Shown in pieces: positions 24,840-34,093 of a stretch of DNA of 64,000 nt. The DNA lies in the NCBI GenBank assembly GCA_963779765.1, contig CAVZZP010000001.1, forward strand, positions 496,001-560,000. The letters are read 5' to 3'. The stretch comes from Silicimonas sp963779765. GTDB taxonomy: Bacteria; Pseudomonadota; Alphaproteobacteria; Rhodobacterales; Rhodobacteraceae. Under the pieces are notes generated by a model. That model did no database searches. It saw nothing but the letters and a program-made list of their open reading frames with translations, and was not told the DNA's origin. Each line of letters starts with the position of its first letter. Within the stretch, counting starts at the first letter, position 1. A program made the translations under genes and the position numbers.

Positions 24840-26779
24840 GCGCGGGTCGCCTTGGCCTCGGGCTGAAGGCGCGGCCGCAGGACCATCTCCTCGTGCTGGA
24901 CGCGGATCCGCTCGCGCTGGTCCTTCGGATAGGCCTCCAGCGGCGGGATGTCCCCGTAAAGCGCATAGAGAAGGATGTCGCGCGAGGGCGGCGCCGCCGC
25001 CGTCGATCCGCCGCTTCCGTGTTCGATGATGGTCGCGACAGCGTACTTCGGCCGGTCATAAGGCGCATAGCAGACGAAAAGGCCGTGGTCGCGCCGGTTC
25101 CAGGGAAGCTGCTCGTTCCGGGTGACACCCCGCGCCCGCTCGGCGGCGGTGATGTTGCGGACCTGGCTCGTCCCCGTCTTGCCGGCCATCTCCAGCCCTT
25201 CGGTCACGATCCGCGACCGCGCCGCCGTGCCCCGCTGGCCGTTCGAGACGCTCCACATGCCCTTCCGGACCGCGTTCAGGTGCGCCGCCGAGACGTTCAG
25301 TTCCGGAGCTTCCTCGATCGGGACTTCGACCCCGTCGATCGACTTCACAAGCCGAGGCTTCACCGCCCGCCCCGAGGCGATGCGTGCCGTCATGACCGCA
25401 AGCTGCAAGGGCGAGGTCAGCACGAATCCCTGCCCGATGGCCGAGTTCAGGGTGTCACCCGGCTGCCATCGCTCTTCGCGCGCGCGGATCTTCCATTCGG
25501 TCGAGGGAATAAGCCCGTCGGCCACCGCCGAGATCGGCAGCTCGTGATGCTCTCCCAGCCCGAATTCGTGGCAGAGCTCGGCCATGCGGTCGATACCGAC
25601 CCTCTGCGCTACCTCGTAGAAATAGACGTCGCATGACTGCGTCATCGCATTGTTCAAGTCCATGTGACCATGGCCACCGCTTTTCCAGCAGTGGAACCGC
25701 CGACCGCCCAGGCTCATGTAGCCAGGACAGTAGACGGTATCTCCCGTTCCGATGACGCCCGCGCGCAGGGCAGCGAGGCCGGTCATCATCTTGAAGGTGG
25801 ATCCGGGCGGATAGGTGCCCTGAACCGTCTTGTTGAACAGGGGCCTGTGGTCGTTGTCCCGCAGCGATCCATAGTCCTTGGACGAGATCCCCTTCACGAA
25901 GAGGTTCGGATCGAACGACGGCGCCGACGCCATGGCCAGAAGATCGCCCGTCTCGACGTTCATCACCACCGCGCCTGCGCTTTCAGCCGAAAGCCGCGAC
26001 TGCGCATAGTTCTGAAGCCCGTGGTCGATGGTCAGCTGGATGTCCCGGCCCGGCGTGAATTCGTCCCGGCTGAGCTCACGCATGACACGCCCGCCCGCGT
26101 TCACCTCGATCCGCCGAGTGCCCGCGCGACCGCGCAGATCTGCCTCGAGCTTGGCCTCCAGACCGATTTTTCCGATCTGGAATTCAGGGATCTGAAGCAG
26201 CGGGTCCGGATCCTCGATCTTTGACAGGTCATAGTCGCTGACCGGCCCGACATAGCCGATGATATGCGCGAAATCCTGGCCCAGGGGATACTCGCGGCTC
26301 AGACCCACGTCCGGCGTGACACCGGGGAGTGCGGGCGCGTTGATCGCGACTTCCGCCACGTCCTTCCATTCAAGCTGATCGGCGAGCGTGATCGGCACGA
26401 AGGGGCTGCGGCGGTACATCTCCTTCAGGGACCGCTCCAGCTCGGCCGGTTCGATGTTCACCAGCCGTTTGACCTTGGCGATCGTCTCGTCGATGTCGCC
26501 TGCATCCTCGCGCACGATGACGATGCGGTAATTCTGCGCGTTCTGAGCGAGGGGCACGCCGTGACGGTCGTAGATGATCCCCCGCGACGGCGGGATAAGC
26601 CGGACGTTGATCCGGTTCTCCTCGGCCAGAAGCTGATAGCTCTCCGCTTCCTCGACCTGCAACTGGCGCATCCTCAGACCGAGGACGCCCATGAAGCCGA
26701 CCTGAGCCACGCCAAGCACGAAGGCCCTGCGCGTCACGAGGCTTGCGGCCTCGTCCGTTTCCTTCGGAGACCGCCTCAT
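24836..26779 (-). CDS. mrdA: Penicillin-binding protein 2 (elongasome transpeptidase)
   Basis: Class B PBP of 647 residues. It has a short cytoplasmic tail, one membrane helix (about 18-36), a dimerisation domain with RGIIYDRHG, then the transpeptidase domain. The active-site serine is in PPGSTFKM (SxxK), followed by the SCDVYFYEVA (SxN-type) motif and KTGTSQ. The start at ATG 26779 gives the usual MRRSPKETDEAA N-terminus and overlaps mreD by 4 bases. It crosslinks new wall together with RodA. Confidence 0.97.
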   Translation of the reverse strand: MRRSPKETDEAASLVTRRAFVLGVAQVGFMGVLGLRMRQLQVEEAESYQLLAEENRINVRLIPPSRGIIYDRHGVPLAQNAQNYRIVIVREDAGDIDETIAKVKRLVNIEPAELERSLKEMYRRSPFVPITLADQLEWKDVAEVAINAPALPGVTPDVGLSREYPLGQDFAHIIGYVGPVSDYDLSKIEDPDPLLQIPEFQIGKIGLEAKLEADLRGRAGTRRIEVNAGGRVMRELSRDEFTPGRDIQLTIDHGLQNYAQSRLSAESAGAVVMNVETGDLLAMASAPSFDPNLFVKGISSKDYGSLRDNDHRPLFNKTVQGTYPPGSTFKMMTGLAALRAGVIGTGDTVYCPGYMSLGGRRFHCWKSGGHGHMDLNNAMTQSCDVYFYEVAQRVGIDRMAELCHEFGLGEHHELPISAVADGLIPSTEWKIRAREERWQPGDTLNSAIGQGFVLTSPLQLAVMTARIASGRAVKPRLVKSIDGVEVPIEEAPELNVSAAHLNAVRKGMWSVSNGQRGTAARSRIVTEGLEMAGKTGTSQVRNITAAERARGVTRNEQLPWNRRDHGLFVCYAPYDRPKYAVATIIEHGSGGSTAAAPPSRDILLYALYGDIPPLEAYPKDQRERIRVQHEEMVLRPRLQPEAKATRA

Positions 26780-27306
26780 GCCCTTTGCCCCAGGATGTCG
26801 CTGACGGGCGCCTTGCGGACGCCGAATGCACGGCCCGCCAGAACGACGATCAACGGATAACTCAACACGGTGAAGATCATGCGCATCAGGATCAAGCCTA
26901 TCGCGGGCTGGCCCACGGCGAAAACCCCCAGGATCGCGGTATTCGCCAAAGTCATGGCCAGGATCAGCCCCGACACCAGCAGCCACTCGACCGGGAACGA
27001 AGTCGACCTCAGCGTGTGGCTGCGCGTGCGAAGGAACTCGGTCCCCGCCACGGCGAGCGCAGTCCAAAGTCCGGGAGGCCGCATATGGAGGAAGTCCGCG
27101 AGAAGGAACACCGCCGCGATGAGCCAGACCGGCAGGTAATCGGGCCGCATCACCACCCAGGACAACGCGATCAAGAGAAGAACGTCCGGTCCGGGGATCA
27201 GGCCCGGTCCGGGGTCGAGCGGCAGAAGCTGGACAAAGCTGACCGCCGCGGCGAGGAACACGAACAGCAGGCGATAGCCCCAGATACGGCCTGGACGGTC
27301 AGCCAT
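26776..27306 (-). CDS. mreD: Rod-shape-determining membrane protein MreD
   Basis: A 176-residue hydrophobic protein with 5-6 helices (LFVFLAAAVSFVQLLPLDPG at the start), in the canonical position between mreC and mrdA, with small overlaps on both sides. It joins MreB and MreC in the elongasome. The late motif AVGQPAIGLILMRM and length are normal for alphaproteobacterial MreD. Confidence 0.92.
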   Translation of the reverse strand: MADRPGRIWGYRLLFVFLAAAVSFVQLLPLDPGPGLIPGPDVLLLIALSWVVMRPDYLPVWLIAAVFLLADFLHMRPPGLWTALAVAGTEFLRTRSHTLRSTSFPVEWLLVSGLILAMTLANTAILGVFAVGQPAIGLILMRMIFTVLSYPLIVVLAGRAFGVRKAPVSDILGQRA

Positions 27307-28216
27307 CGGCGGGCTCCCCCAGGTTCGGCAGAAGGGCCGCTTCCGGCGCCGGAAGCAGCGGGCCGATCAGATCGGGCGCCGCGTCCAGGGTTTCGGAGGG
27401 AGGACTTCGCAGGACGCGCAGGAATTCCAGACGCTCGTAATCCGCTGCCAGCCTGATCCGCATCCGCCCGTCGCGGGCCAGAACGACGCTGCCGACCAAC
27501 AGCCCGGCCGGAAACACCCCACCGTCACCCGACGACACGACCCGGTCCCCCGGTCTCACCTCTTCGGGCACCTCGATGAAATCCAGCGCGGGAAGTGCGG
27601 TATTGTCGCCTGACAGGACGGCCCGCTGCCCTGACGGCTGGATCGTCACCGGCACGCGGCTGGCGGCGTCGCTCAGAAGCAGCACCCGGCTCGACCGCTG
27701 GCCCACGCCCGAGATGCGGCCCACCAGACCCAGCCCGTCCGTGACAGCCCAGCCATCCATGATGCCGTCGCGCGCGCCGCCGACGTTCAAGAGCACAGAC
27801 TGGCGGAAGGGCGAGCCCGAGTCCGCCATGACCTGGCCCGTCACCACGGTCAGCGCCGGATCAAGGCGCACCTTGTTCAGGTCCAGCAGCTTGGCATTCT
27901 CCTGCTCAAGCTGAAGGGCCGCTTCCTTCCACGCCTTCATCTGCTGAAGCTCGTCGCGCAACTCGCGGTTCTGGCGCTGAAGCGCGGCATAGGACTGGAA
28001 GCCTCGCACCAGGTTCGCCATCTCGGTCACGGGCACCATGGCCCAATCGAGGTTCGGCACCACCACGTCGACAAGATGCGCGCGAAACCTCTCGGCGCGC
28101 GGACTGTCGATCCGCCACAGAACGAAGACCGCCAGGAGGCACAGCACCAGAAGCCCCACTCCGAGCCGGCGGATGGGTCGGACGAAATCCTCGGTTGAGC
28201 CGTTCTGACGTGCCAC
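27299..28216 (-). CDS. mreC: Rod-shape-determining protein MreC
   Basis: A bitopic elongasome scaffold of 305 residues: short cytoplasmic N-terminus, one helix (about 17-36), a coiled coil (about 70-110, QRQNRELRDELQQMKAWKEA), then the periplasmic beta-barrel domain with GLVGRISGVGQRSSRVLLL and VSSGDGGVFPAGLLVG. Overlaps mreD by 8 bases. Confidence 0.95.
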   Translation of the reverse strand: MARQNGSTEDFVRPIRRLGVGLLVLCLLAVFVLWRIDSPRAERFRAHLVDVVVPNLDWAMVPVTEMANLVRGFQSYAALQRQNRELRDELQQMKAWKEAALQLEQENAKLLDLNKVRLDPALTVVTGQVMADSGSPFRQSVLLNVGGARDGIMDGWAVTDGLGLVGRISGVGQRSSRVLLLSDAASRVPVTIQPSGQRAVLSGDNTALPALDFIEVPEEVRPGDRVVSSGDGGVFPAGLLVGSVVLARDGRMRIRLAADYERLEFLRVLRSPPSETLDAAPDLIGPLLPAPEAALLPNLGEPADG

Positions 28217-28280
28217 ATCGTCCTCTGAGGAAGGTCCGGGCCCAGACTAGCACGCGACGGTGCGGGCGTCAGTCCCTGCC

Positions 28281-29318
28281 CTAGCTGTCGTAGTCGATGA
28301 CGTGCCGAAGCTGCTTTTCGTATTCCAGCGCCTTGCCGGTGCCCAAGGCCACGCAATTCAGCGCCTCGTCCGCGACGCTGATCGCCAGCCCGGTCTGCTC
28401 GCGCAGCGCCAGGTCAAGCTCGCCCAGAAGCGCACCCCCGCCCGTCAGCATCACGCCCCGATCGACGATGTCGGCGGCAAGGTCGGGCGGCGTCGCCTCG
28501 AGGGCGATCATCACCGCCTCGCAGATCTGCTGCACCGGTTCGGCCAAGGCCTCGGCGACCTGGGCCTGGTTGATCTCGGTCTCTTTCGGTACGCCGTTCA
28601 AAAGGTCGCGCCCGCGGATCTGCATCGACTGGCCCCGGCCGTCGTCGGGCATCCGCGCCGTGCCGATGGTCATCTTGATGCGCTCGGCGGTCTGTTCGCC
28701 GATCAGAAGGTTGTGCTGGCGCCGCAGGTAGCTGACGATCGCCTCGTCCATCCTGTCGCCGCCGACGCGCACCGACCGCGCGTAGACGATGTCGCCCAGG
28801 GACAGCACCGCGACCTCGGTCGTGCCGCCGCCGATGTCGACGACCATGTTGCCCGTGGGATCGGTGATCGGCATCCCTGCCCCGATGGCGGCCGCGATCG
28901 GCTCGGCGATAAGTCCGACCTTCTTCGCGCCAGCGGTCATCACCGAGGTCCGGATCGCGCGCTTCTCGACCGGCGTCGCGCCATGCGGCACGCAGACGAT
29001 GACGCGGGGCTTCGAAAAGAAGCCGCGCTTGTGGACCTTGTTGATGAACGCCTTGATCATCGCTTCCGCGACATCGAAGTCGGCGATGACGCCTTCGCGC
29101 ATCGGCCGGATCGCCTCGATCGAGCCGGGCGTGCGCCCCAGCATCAGCTTGGCGTCCTCGCCTACGGCGAGCACCTTCTTCACGCCGTCCTTGACGTGAT
29201 AGGCGACGACCGACGGTTCATTGAGGATGACGCCCTTGCCCTTGACGTAGACGAGCGTGTTCGCCGTCCCAAGGTCGATCGCCATATCGGTGGTGAAAAG
29301 TCCGCCGAACCAAGCCAT
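28281..29318 (-). CDS. mreB: Actin-like rod-shape protein MreB
   Basis: Forms membrane-bound filaments that place the elongasome. The protein has 345 residues. Nucleotide-binding motifs are DLGTANTLVYVKGKG (phosphate 1), MVVDIGGGTTEVAVLSLG (phosphate 2) and LTGGGALLGELD (adenosine). First gene of mreB-mreC-mreD-mrdA-rodA; the 225-base gap upstream (29319-29543) holds the promoter region, in which I see no clear motif. Confidence 0.98.
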   Translation of the reverse strand: MAWFGGLFTTDMAIDLGTANTLVYVKGKGVILNEPSVVAYHVKDGVKKVLAVGEDAKLMLGRTPGSIEAIRPMREGVIADFDVAEAMIKAFINKVHKRGFFSKPRVIVCVPHGATPVEKRAIRTSVMTAGAKKVGLIAEPIAAAIGAGMPITDPTGNMVVDIGGGTTEVAVLSLGDIVYARSVRVGGDRMDEAIVSYLRRQHNLLIGEQTAERIKMTIGTARMPDDGRGQSMQIRGRDLLNGVPKETEINQAQVAEALAEPVQQICEAVMIALEATPPDLAADIVDRGVMLTGGGALLGELDLALREQTGLAISVADEALNCVALGTGKALEYEKQLRHVIDYDS

Positions 29319-29543
29319 GTGCTGCTGCCCCGTTCTCTCTCTTGGCCGCCACGCGCGACTCCGCGTCTCGCGTGCGACGGTTCCTCATATACGCGCGCCA
29401 GCCATTGTCCGAAAGGGCGAACCGCGGCCACGAAGGCGCGAATCTGCCGCCCGTTCCGGCTTTTCGATTAGCGACGATTCTCTATCAAACGGAAAAAAGC
29501 GGCGCGATTGTGGCCATGCGCCCAACAATCCGATGACCTGGGC

Positions 29544-30377
29544 CTATTCCGTCACCATCCGCTGCCAGTCCATGGCAAGCCGCGCGACACTGCTCGTGGG
29601 GGCCGCGATGAAAGCCGACGCCTCACCGTATTCCACGAAGAGAACGGACGGCGCATCGCCGACGCCAGGCGAGACGACGGTGACGCAGCTTTGGGCCGGG
29701 TCGGGGAAAAGGCTGTCGAACTTCCCGAAGTAACCGTCGAGGAAAACGGCCGCCTGTTCAGCCATGCGCCCCACCCGCTCGGCGTCGCCACCCTGCTCGG
29801 CGACCTCCTCGCCGTCGATCCTGAGCCAGGCCAGCGCGTCGCGGCCGAGACCCGACAGGAAGGTGCGCATCCGCTCCTCGGGCGGCACCTCCGCCGTCTC
29901 GGTGGCGCCCACGTTCCACGCTCGCGCCAGCACCGGGGCCGGAACGCCCACGTCCGACGGGAAAGGCGAAGTCAGGCGCACCGCCGAGATCCGAATGTTC
30001 TCCGCTCCGGCGAAGGCCGCCCGAAGTACCCTGGCCAAAGCCGGAACACTCGGATCCTCCGCGTCCGGCAAGGGTTTGCCCGCCAGCGCCGCGGCGTCCC
30101 CGATTGCCGGGGCAAGAAGCGCCTGAAGACGACGGTTCGCGACAGCGAAGTGCCAGGGCGTGTCGTCGACCGTCAGCGTCAGGCGGCGCGGCAGGATCGT
30201 CTCGTCGATCTCGGTCACGAAGGCCGCCAGACGCTCGTCGGCGTCGCTGCCGCGCAACTTGCGTGCCTCGCCGGGAGTGCGTTCGCGCCCGCGCAGCTTC
30301 GTCAGCTTTTCCTCGAGTCGGGAGAAGTCGCTCAACGCCGGACCCCGGTCATCACGCCGCCGCCTGGATATCGTCAA
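29544..30377 (-). CDS. 277-residue protein of unknown function, last gene of the roadblock unit
   Basis: Soluble, with no signal peptide or membrane segment. The N-terminal 60 residues are highly charged (TISRRRRDDRGPALSDFSRLE). The middle holds LTLTVDDTPWHFAVANRRLQ, and the last 60 residues are strand-rich (SCVTVVSPGVGDAPSVLFVEYGE, split at about 225-248). I do not recognise a family. It overlaps the roadblock-like gene by 26 bases; a shorter TTG start inside codons 10-12 is possible. The position suggests work with the GTPase/kinase cluster upstream. Confidence 0.6.
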   Translation of the reverse strand: MTISRRRRDDRGPALSDFSRLEEKLTKLRGRERTPGEARKLRGSDADERLAAFVTEIDETILPRRLTLTVDDTPWHFAVANRRLQALLAPAIGDAAALAGKPLPDAEDPSVPALARVLRAAFAGAENIRISAVRLTSPFPSDVGVPAPVLARAWNVGATETAEVPPEERMRTFLSGLGRDALAWLRIDGEEVAEQGGDAERVGRMAEQAAVFLDGYFGKFDSLFPDPAQSCVTVVSPGVGDAPSVLFVEYGEASAFIAAPTSSVARLAMDWQRMVTE

Positions 30378-30741
30378 GCGCCGCCTGCCCCCGCGCGATC
30401 ACCGCGGCAAGGTCGCTGTCGGGCGTGCAGACACAGACCAGCGCTTCGGCGGATGTGCCGCCGGCGCGCAGGATCACCCGCGCCTCGCTCTCGGTCAGAA
30501 GAAGGGCTGTTTGCGCCGGCTCTCCGGCCGCCTCATCGTCCCAAACCGGCGCAGCCCCATCCGCCAGCACGCCGTCGAGCGCGATCTGAGCCGCCTGGGA
30601 CAGCGCGTCGAGCTGTTCCTGCATCGGTTTCACCACCGACGAGGTAGACAGCACCAGAAGCGACGACAGGTCCGCATAGGCCACCAGCGAGCACCCCGGA
30701 AGGTCCGAACGCATGGCGTCAAGGGCCTCTGAAACCGTCAT
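30352..30741 (-). CDS. Roadblock/LC7-like protein
   Basis: A 129-residue protein whose size and pattern fit the roadblock fold: helix 1 (SEALDAMRSDLPG), strands LVAYADLSSLLVLS, a long helix EQLDALSQAAQIALDG, then strands ending in ALVCVCTPDSDLAAV and a final helix. Roadblock proteins such as MglB act as partners or GAPs of small GTPases. The call rests on fold pattern, not on a strict signature, so it is moderate. Its neighbours upstream on the same strand are three GTPase genes, which supports a GTPase-partner role. Confidence 0.55.
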   Translation of the reverse strand: MTVSEALDAMRSDLPGCSLVAYADLSSLLVLSTSSVVKPMQEQLDALSQAAQIALDGVLADGAAPVWDDEAAGEPAQTALLLTESEARVILRAGGTSAEALVCVCTPDSDLAAVIARGQAALDDIQAAA

Positions 30742-30809
30742 ACCCTGCGGGTCTCCGTGTCGCGCGACTGTACTGAAGTCTTAATGGGCGCCAGCGCGCG
30801 ACTGTGCAA

Positions 30810-30833
30810 GCCCTCGGGCACGACGCCGAGGGC
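30810..30833 (-). terminator. Hairpin between the 337-aa GTPase gene and the roadblock-like gene
   Basis: GCCCTCGG (30810-30817) pairs with CCGAGGGC (30826-30833) around an 8-base loop, 18 bases after the GTPase stop. It may end the GTPase transcript or set a lower level for the two downstream genes. No strong T-run. Confidence 0.45.
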
Positions 30834-30851
30834 AACTGACGTCCCTGGACC

Positions 30852-31865
30852 TCAGTCGATCTGCGGACGCGCACGCAGCGGGCGGGGACGGACACGCGTC
30901 GGCATCACGATCTTGGTCTGCTGAACCTCGACCAACTCGCCGATCGAGGTGTCGACGCTGCGCGACACGATAGCCGAGCGCACGCGCGACCGCGGGCGTT
31001 CCGCCGGTCCGTTCGCGACCTCGTCGATCAGTTCGACCAACATTTCCAGAAGGACATCCGCACCGCTTTCAGACCAGGCGTCGCCGTTGCCCTCGGCCTC
31101 GAGCGCCTTGATGAGGGAGACCGGCAGGACGTGCCGGAACTGGCCCTGCGTTTCCTTCTTCACGCGCTTCACGACCCGGGCGCGGTCGCGCTCGGACAGG
31201 ATGCGATCCATCCGCGTCAGAAGAAGGATGCTCTTTGTGAACAGCGCGGAAGGCATCGTCGCCCAGACCGCCGCCTCGCTCTGCCGCCAGGCCTGGGTGG
31301 CGTGGCTGCACCAGATCACGATATCGGCGTTGTGGATCACGCGCTGCCAGACCTCGGCCGCCATGTTCGGGTCCGAGATGCCTGGCATGTCGATCAGGTC
31401 GCACAGCTCCAGGAACTTCGACTCCCGGAAGATGCGCACATACTGCGTGTTCGCCACCTTCACCGACTTCAGCCCCGAAATCTCGAGGTCATGCTCCTCG
31501 CCGTCGAGATCGACGCGGAACGGATCGTCGTCCCCGTGCGAGATCCACACCGGCGGAAGCTGGGTCGCGGTGACGTTCACCGGCAACGCACCTTCGCCGA
31601 TCAGAAGGTTCGAAAGCGTGCTTTTTCCGGCGCTGAACTCGCCCATCAGGGCGACGCGGGGCTTGCGGGGGCCTGGCGCGGACATGGGCCTGCGTGCTTC
31701 GGACGCGACGCGGGCGCTGTCCACCGCATCGCTCTGGGTCAGGACCAGCGGCCCGGGTGCGGGCGCAACGTCATCCGGGCCCTCGGCAAGGGGGTCCGTC
31801 CGCAAGGCGTCGTCCGCCTCCGTCTCTGTCTCGAACCGTTGAGCAAGCTGATCGTAACCACTCAT
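30852..31865 (-). CDS. Dynamin-like GTPase, 337 residues
   Basis: An acidic 60-residue leader precedes a GTPase domain. The G1 loop is GEFSAGKST (75-83), the sequence typical of bacterial dynamin-like and YfjP/HSR1-type GTPases. A conserved Thr follows at about 100 (VTATQLPP). G3 is DMPG in LIDMPGISDP, and G4 is TRMD. The C-terminus is short and basic (RVRPRPLRARPQ), with no stalk long enough for a full dynamin. It follows the larger dynamin-like gene by 22 bases. Confidence 0.82.
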   Translation of the reverse strand: MSGYDQLAQRFETETEADDALRTDPLAEGPDDVAPAPGPLVLTQSDAVDSARVASEARRPMSAPGPRKPRVALMGEFSAGKSTLSNLLIGEGALPVNVTATQLPPVWISHGDDDPFRVDLDGEEHDLEISGLKSVKVANTQYVRIFRESKFLELCDLIDMPGISDPNMAAEVWQRVIHNADIVIWCSHATQAWRQSEAAVWATMPSALFTKSILLLTRMDRILSERDRARVVKRVKKETQGQFRHVLPVSLIKALEAEGNGDAWSESGADVLLEMLVELIDEVANGPAERPRSRVRSAIVSRSVDTSIGELVEVQQTKIVMPTRVRPRPLRARPQID

Positions 31866-31887
31866 GGTGAACGTTCCTTGTCAGTCG

Positions 31888-33951
31888 TCAGGCGGCGAAC
31901 CCGGTCAGGTCCGCCATGGTCTGCTGAAGCTGCGCCCGCTTGGACGCCGCCGTGTTTTCGTCGATCATTTCGCCGACCGAGTCGGGCTCGGCCATCGCCT
32001 GATCCGCGATGCGGCTGAGGATCGCGCGTTGCTCGGTCAGGAATTCGTCGAGCGACTGCATCGCCGCCTCGCGCACGGATTCGGCGTGGGCGCCGCGCAG
32101 CGCGTCGACGATCGGATCCGTCTCGGCCTTGATGATATCCGCGAATTCGGTCGCGAAGCTGCGGTAGCCGCGGCGCTTGTGCCACCAGCGCGTCCACCAC
32201 GTCCCCTTGAGGTCGAGGGCGATGGTCTGGCCAAGAAGCACGGGCGACGGGATGCGCGGGGCCGAGGGAGATTCGATCCCGAAGCCTTCATCCGACACAT
32301 CGAACAACCGGTGATACAGCCCGGCATAGTCCTGCGCCGTTTTCAGAAGCACCTTCTTCGTCCCCGCCTGGGCATTTCGCCCGAAGACCTGGTAGGCGGT
32401 GCGCATCAGGATACGCAGGCCCGTGGGATCGTATTCCCAAAGCTCGTCCTCGCCATGCGTGTCGAGGTGGTGAAGAAGAGAACCCGTAGCGCGTTCGAGG
32501 AAGCTGCGGTGCGACCTCTCCAGACGCTTGTGGAAATCCGCTATGGCCTCGTCGAAGGTGTCGGACATCGCCTTGATCGCCGACTGCTCGATCCTGTTCA
32601 GCGCGCTGTCCATTTCGGCGATGTCGAGCGGCGGCAGATCCTTGTCGTTCTCGCGCCGCGAGACGACCTGGTGTTGCGCGTTCAGGCCATTGGCGAGGTT
32701 CATCGCGGATTTGGCGACACGGTCCAGAAGCTCTTGCCCCATGCCTTCCGAAATGCGCTCGCTGAGGGCGGCATAGATCGCGGGCAGACCCGAGATGCGC
32801 CACAGAAGCTCTGCGTCCGAATAGTCGCGGCCGTCCAGCCTGCCCTCGGCGGTGGCCCATTCGATCATGGCCTCGAGGCTCCGCGCGTCCAGCGCGTCCA
32901 TCTGGCCGCGGAGGGCGGCATTGGCACAGTAGGCCGAGGTGAAGATGATCTGGGCGTCCTTCGGACCGTCATGCTCGGCCAGGGTCTTGCGGATGCTCTC
33001 GCGGATCTCGGGAATCTGTGTCTTGGGATCGGGAAGCTCGTCGACGCGGTTCACCACGATGACGACCTCGCGTGACTTCACGTTGGCGATCATGCGGATC
33101 AGCGCCAGGTCGACCGTCGACAGCGCCTGGTGCGCGGCCAGCACGACGACGCAGATCCGGCTTTCGCGGATCGCGCGAATGGTGATCTGCTCGCGGATCA
33201 TGAAGGTGTCGTTCACGCCCGGCGTGTCCCGGATGCACAATGGCATCGGAAGCTCGGGGCGGTGCAGGAACAGCTCGGCGGACTTCGTGATATCGGCGAA
33301 ACGGCCCTGCGCCTCGCTCGTCTCGGTGTCGTCCTCGAAATCGTCGCCGAGGCAGACGTAGCGCTCGATCAGGTCGCCATCGACATAGGTGTAGTCGTGC
33401 TGCTGGCCCAGCAGCATCTCGAACTTGTCGCCGAGGCGTTTACGCGACTTCTCGCGCATCTCGACGACCTGGGCGCGAACCTTCTCCAGCTCCTCCTCCG
33501 CCCCGGCGCGGGCGGCAAGTTCGCCGATGCGGCCGCCGCGGTCCAGAAGGCGCGCCCACTCCTCCATGTCGAAGAAGCGGAAGCTGGCCGCATTGTCCTG
33601 CGGCGTGACGTTCGGGTTGAGGTGCAGTGACGTCACGACCGACGTCCAGGGGTTGACGTCTGCGGGCAGAAGATCGGGCGTCCCGACCATGGCGTTGACC
33701 AGCGAGGTCTTCCCCGCCTTCACCTGTCCGATCATCGTCACCGAGGGTTCGGCGTGCTTGAGCTGGTGATGAAGCTTGCGTGCCGCCCGGTTCGTCGCCT
33801 TGTCGCCGATCTTGCCCAACCGGACGAGAGCGTGACGCAGGTCCTTCGACTTCTTGAGGAACGGCTGAAGCCCCTCGAACCCGACGGTGAGAAGGGCGGC
33901 GCTCGCGGTGCGAGGCTCGGCCCCGGCTTTGATGTTCGCATCCAAGTTCAT
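31888..33951 (-). CDS. Large dynamin-family GTPase, 687 residues
   Basis: From ATG 33951 (MNLDANIKAGAEPRTASAA). G1 is GQVKAGKTS (75-83). A long insertion with charged helices (EEELEKVRAQVVEMREKSRKR) follows, then G3 in IRDTPGVNDTFMIRE and G4 NRVD. The C-terminal 330 residues are mostly helical, with the hydrophobic/aromatic stretch GTWWTRWWHKRRGYRSF as a possible membrane-contacting paddle. This organisation is that of bacterial dynamin-like proteins, which often work in pairs. Upstream in-frame starts, up to 34065, look unlike coding sequence. Confidence 0.85.
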   Translation of the reverse strand: MNLDANIKAGAEPRTASAALLTVGFEGLQPFLKKSKDLRHALVRLGKIGDKATNRAARKLHHQLKHAEPSVTMIGQVKAGKTSLVNAMVGTPDLLPADVNPWTSVVTSLHLNPNVTPQDNAASFRFFDMEEWARLLDRGGRIGELAARAGAEEELEKVRAQVVEMREKSRKRLGDKFEMLLGQQHDYTYVDGDLIERYVCLGDDFEDDTETSEAQGRFADITKSAELFLHRPELPMPLCIRDTPGVNDTFMIREQITIRAIRESRICVVVLAAHQALSTVDLALIRMIANVKSREVVIVVNRVDELPDPKTQIPEIRESIRKTLAEHDGPKDAQIIFTSAYCANAALRGQMDALDARSLEAMIEWATAEGRLDGRDYSDAELLWRISGLPAIYAALSERISEGMGQELLDRVAKSAMNLANGLNAQHQVVSRRENDKDLPPLDIAEMDSALNRIEQSAIKAMSDTFDEAIADFHKRLERSHRSFLERATGSLLHHLDTHGEDELWEYDPTGLRILMRTAYQVFGRNAQAGTKKVLLKTAQDYAGLYHRLFDVSDEGFGIESPSAPRIPSPVLLGQTIALDLKGTWWTRWWHKRRGYRSFATEFADIIKAETDPIVDALRGAHAESVREAAMQSLDEFLTEQRAILSRIADQAMAEPDSVGEMIDENTAASKRAQLQQTMADLTGFAA

Positions 33952-34093
33952 CGTCGTCCTGCCAAACGCCTTTACATCGAAACACTTGCCGGACTCTTTC
34001 CAAACTCCCGCAAGCCTGCACATTTCCCGGTTAACATGGCCATTTTGTGGCGTGTTTCCGGTCAATCTTTGCGAGCCCGGGCCTTTGTTTACG

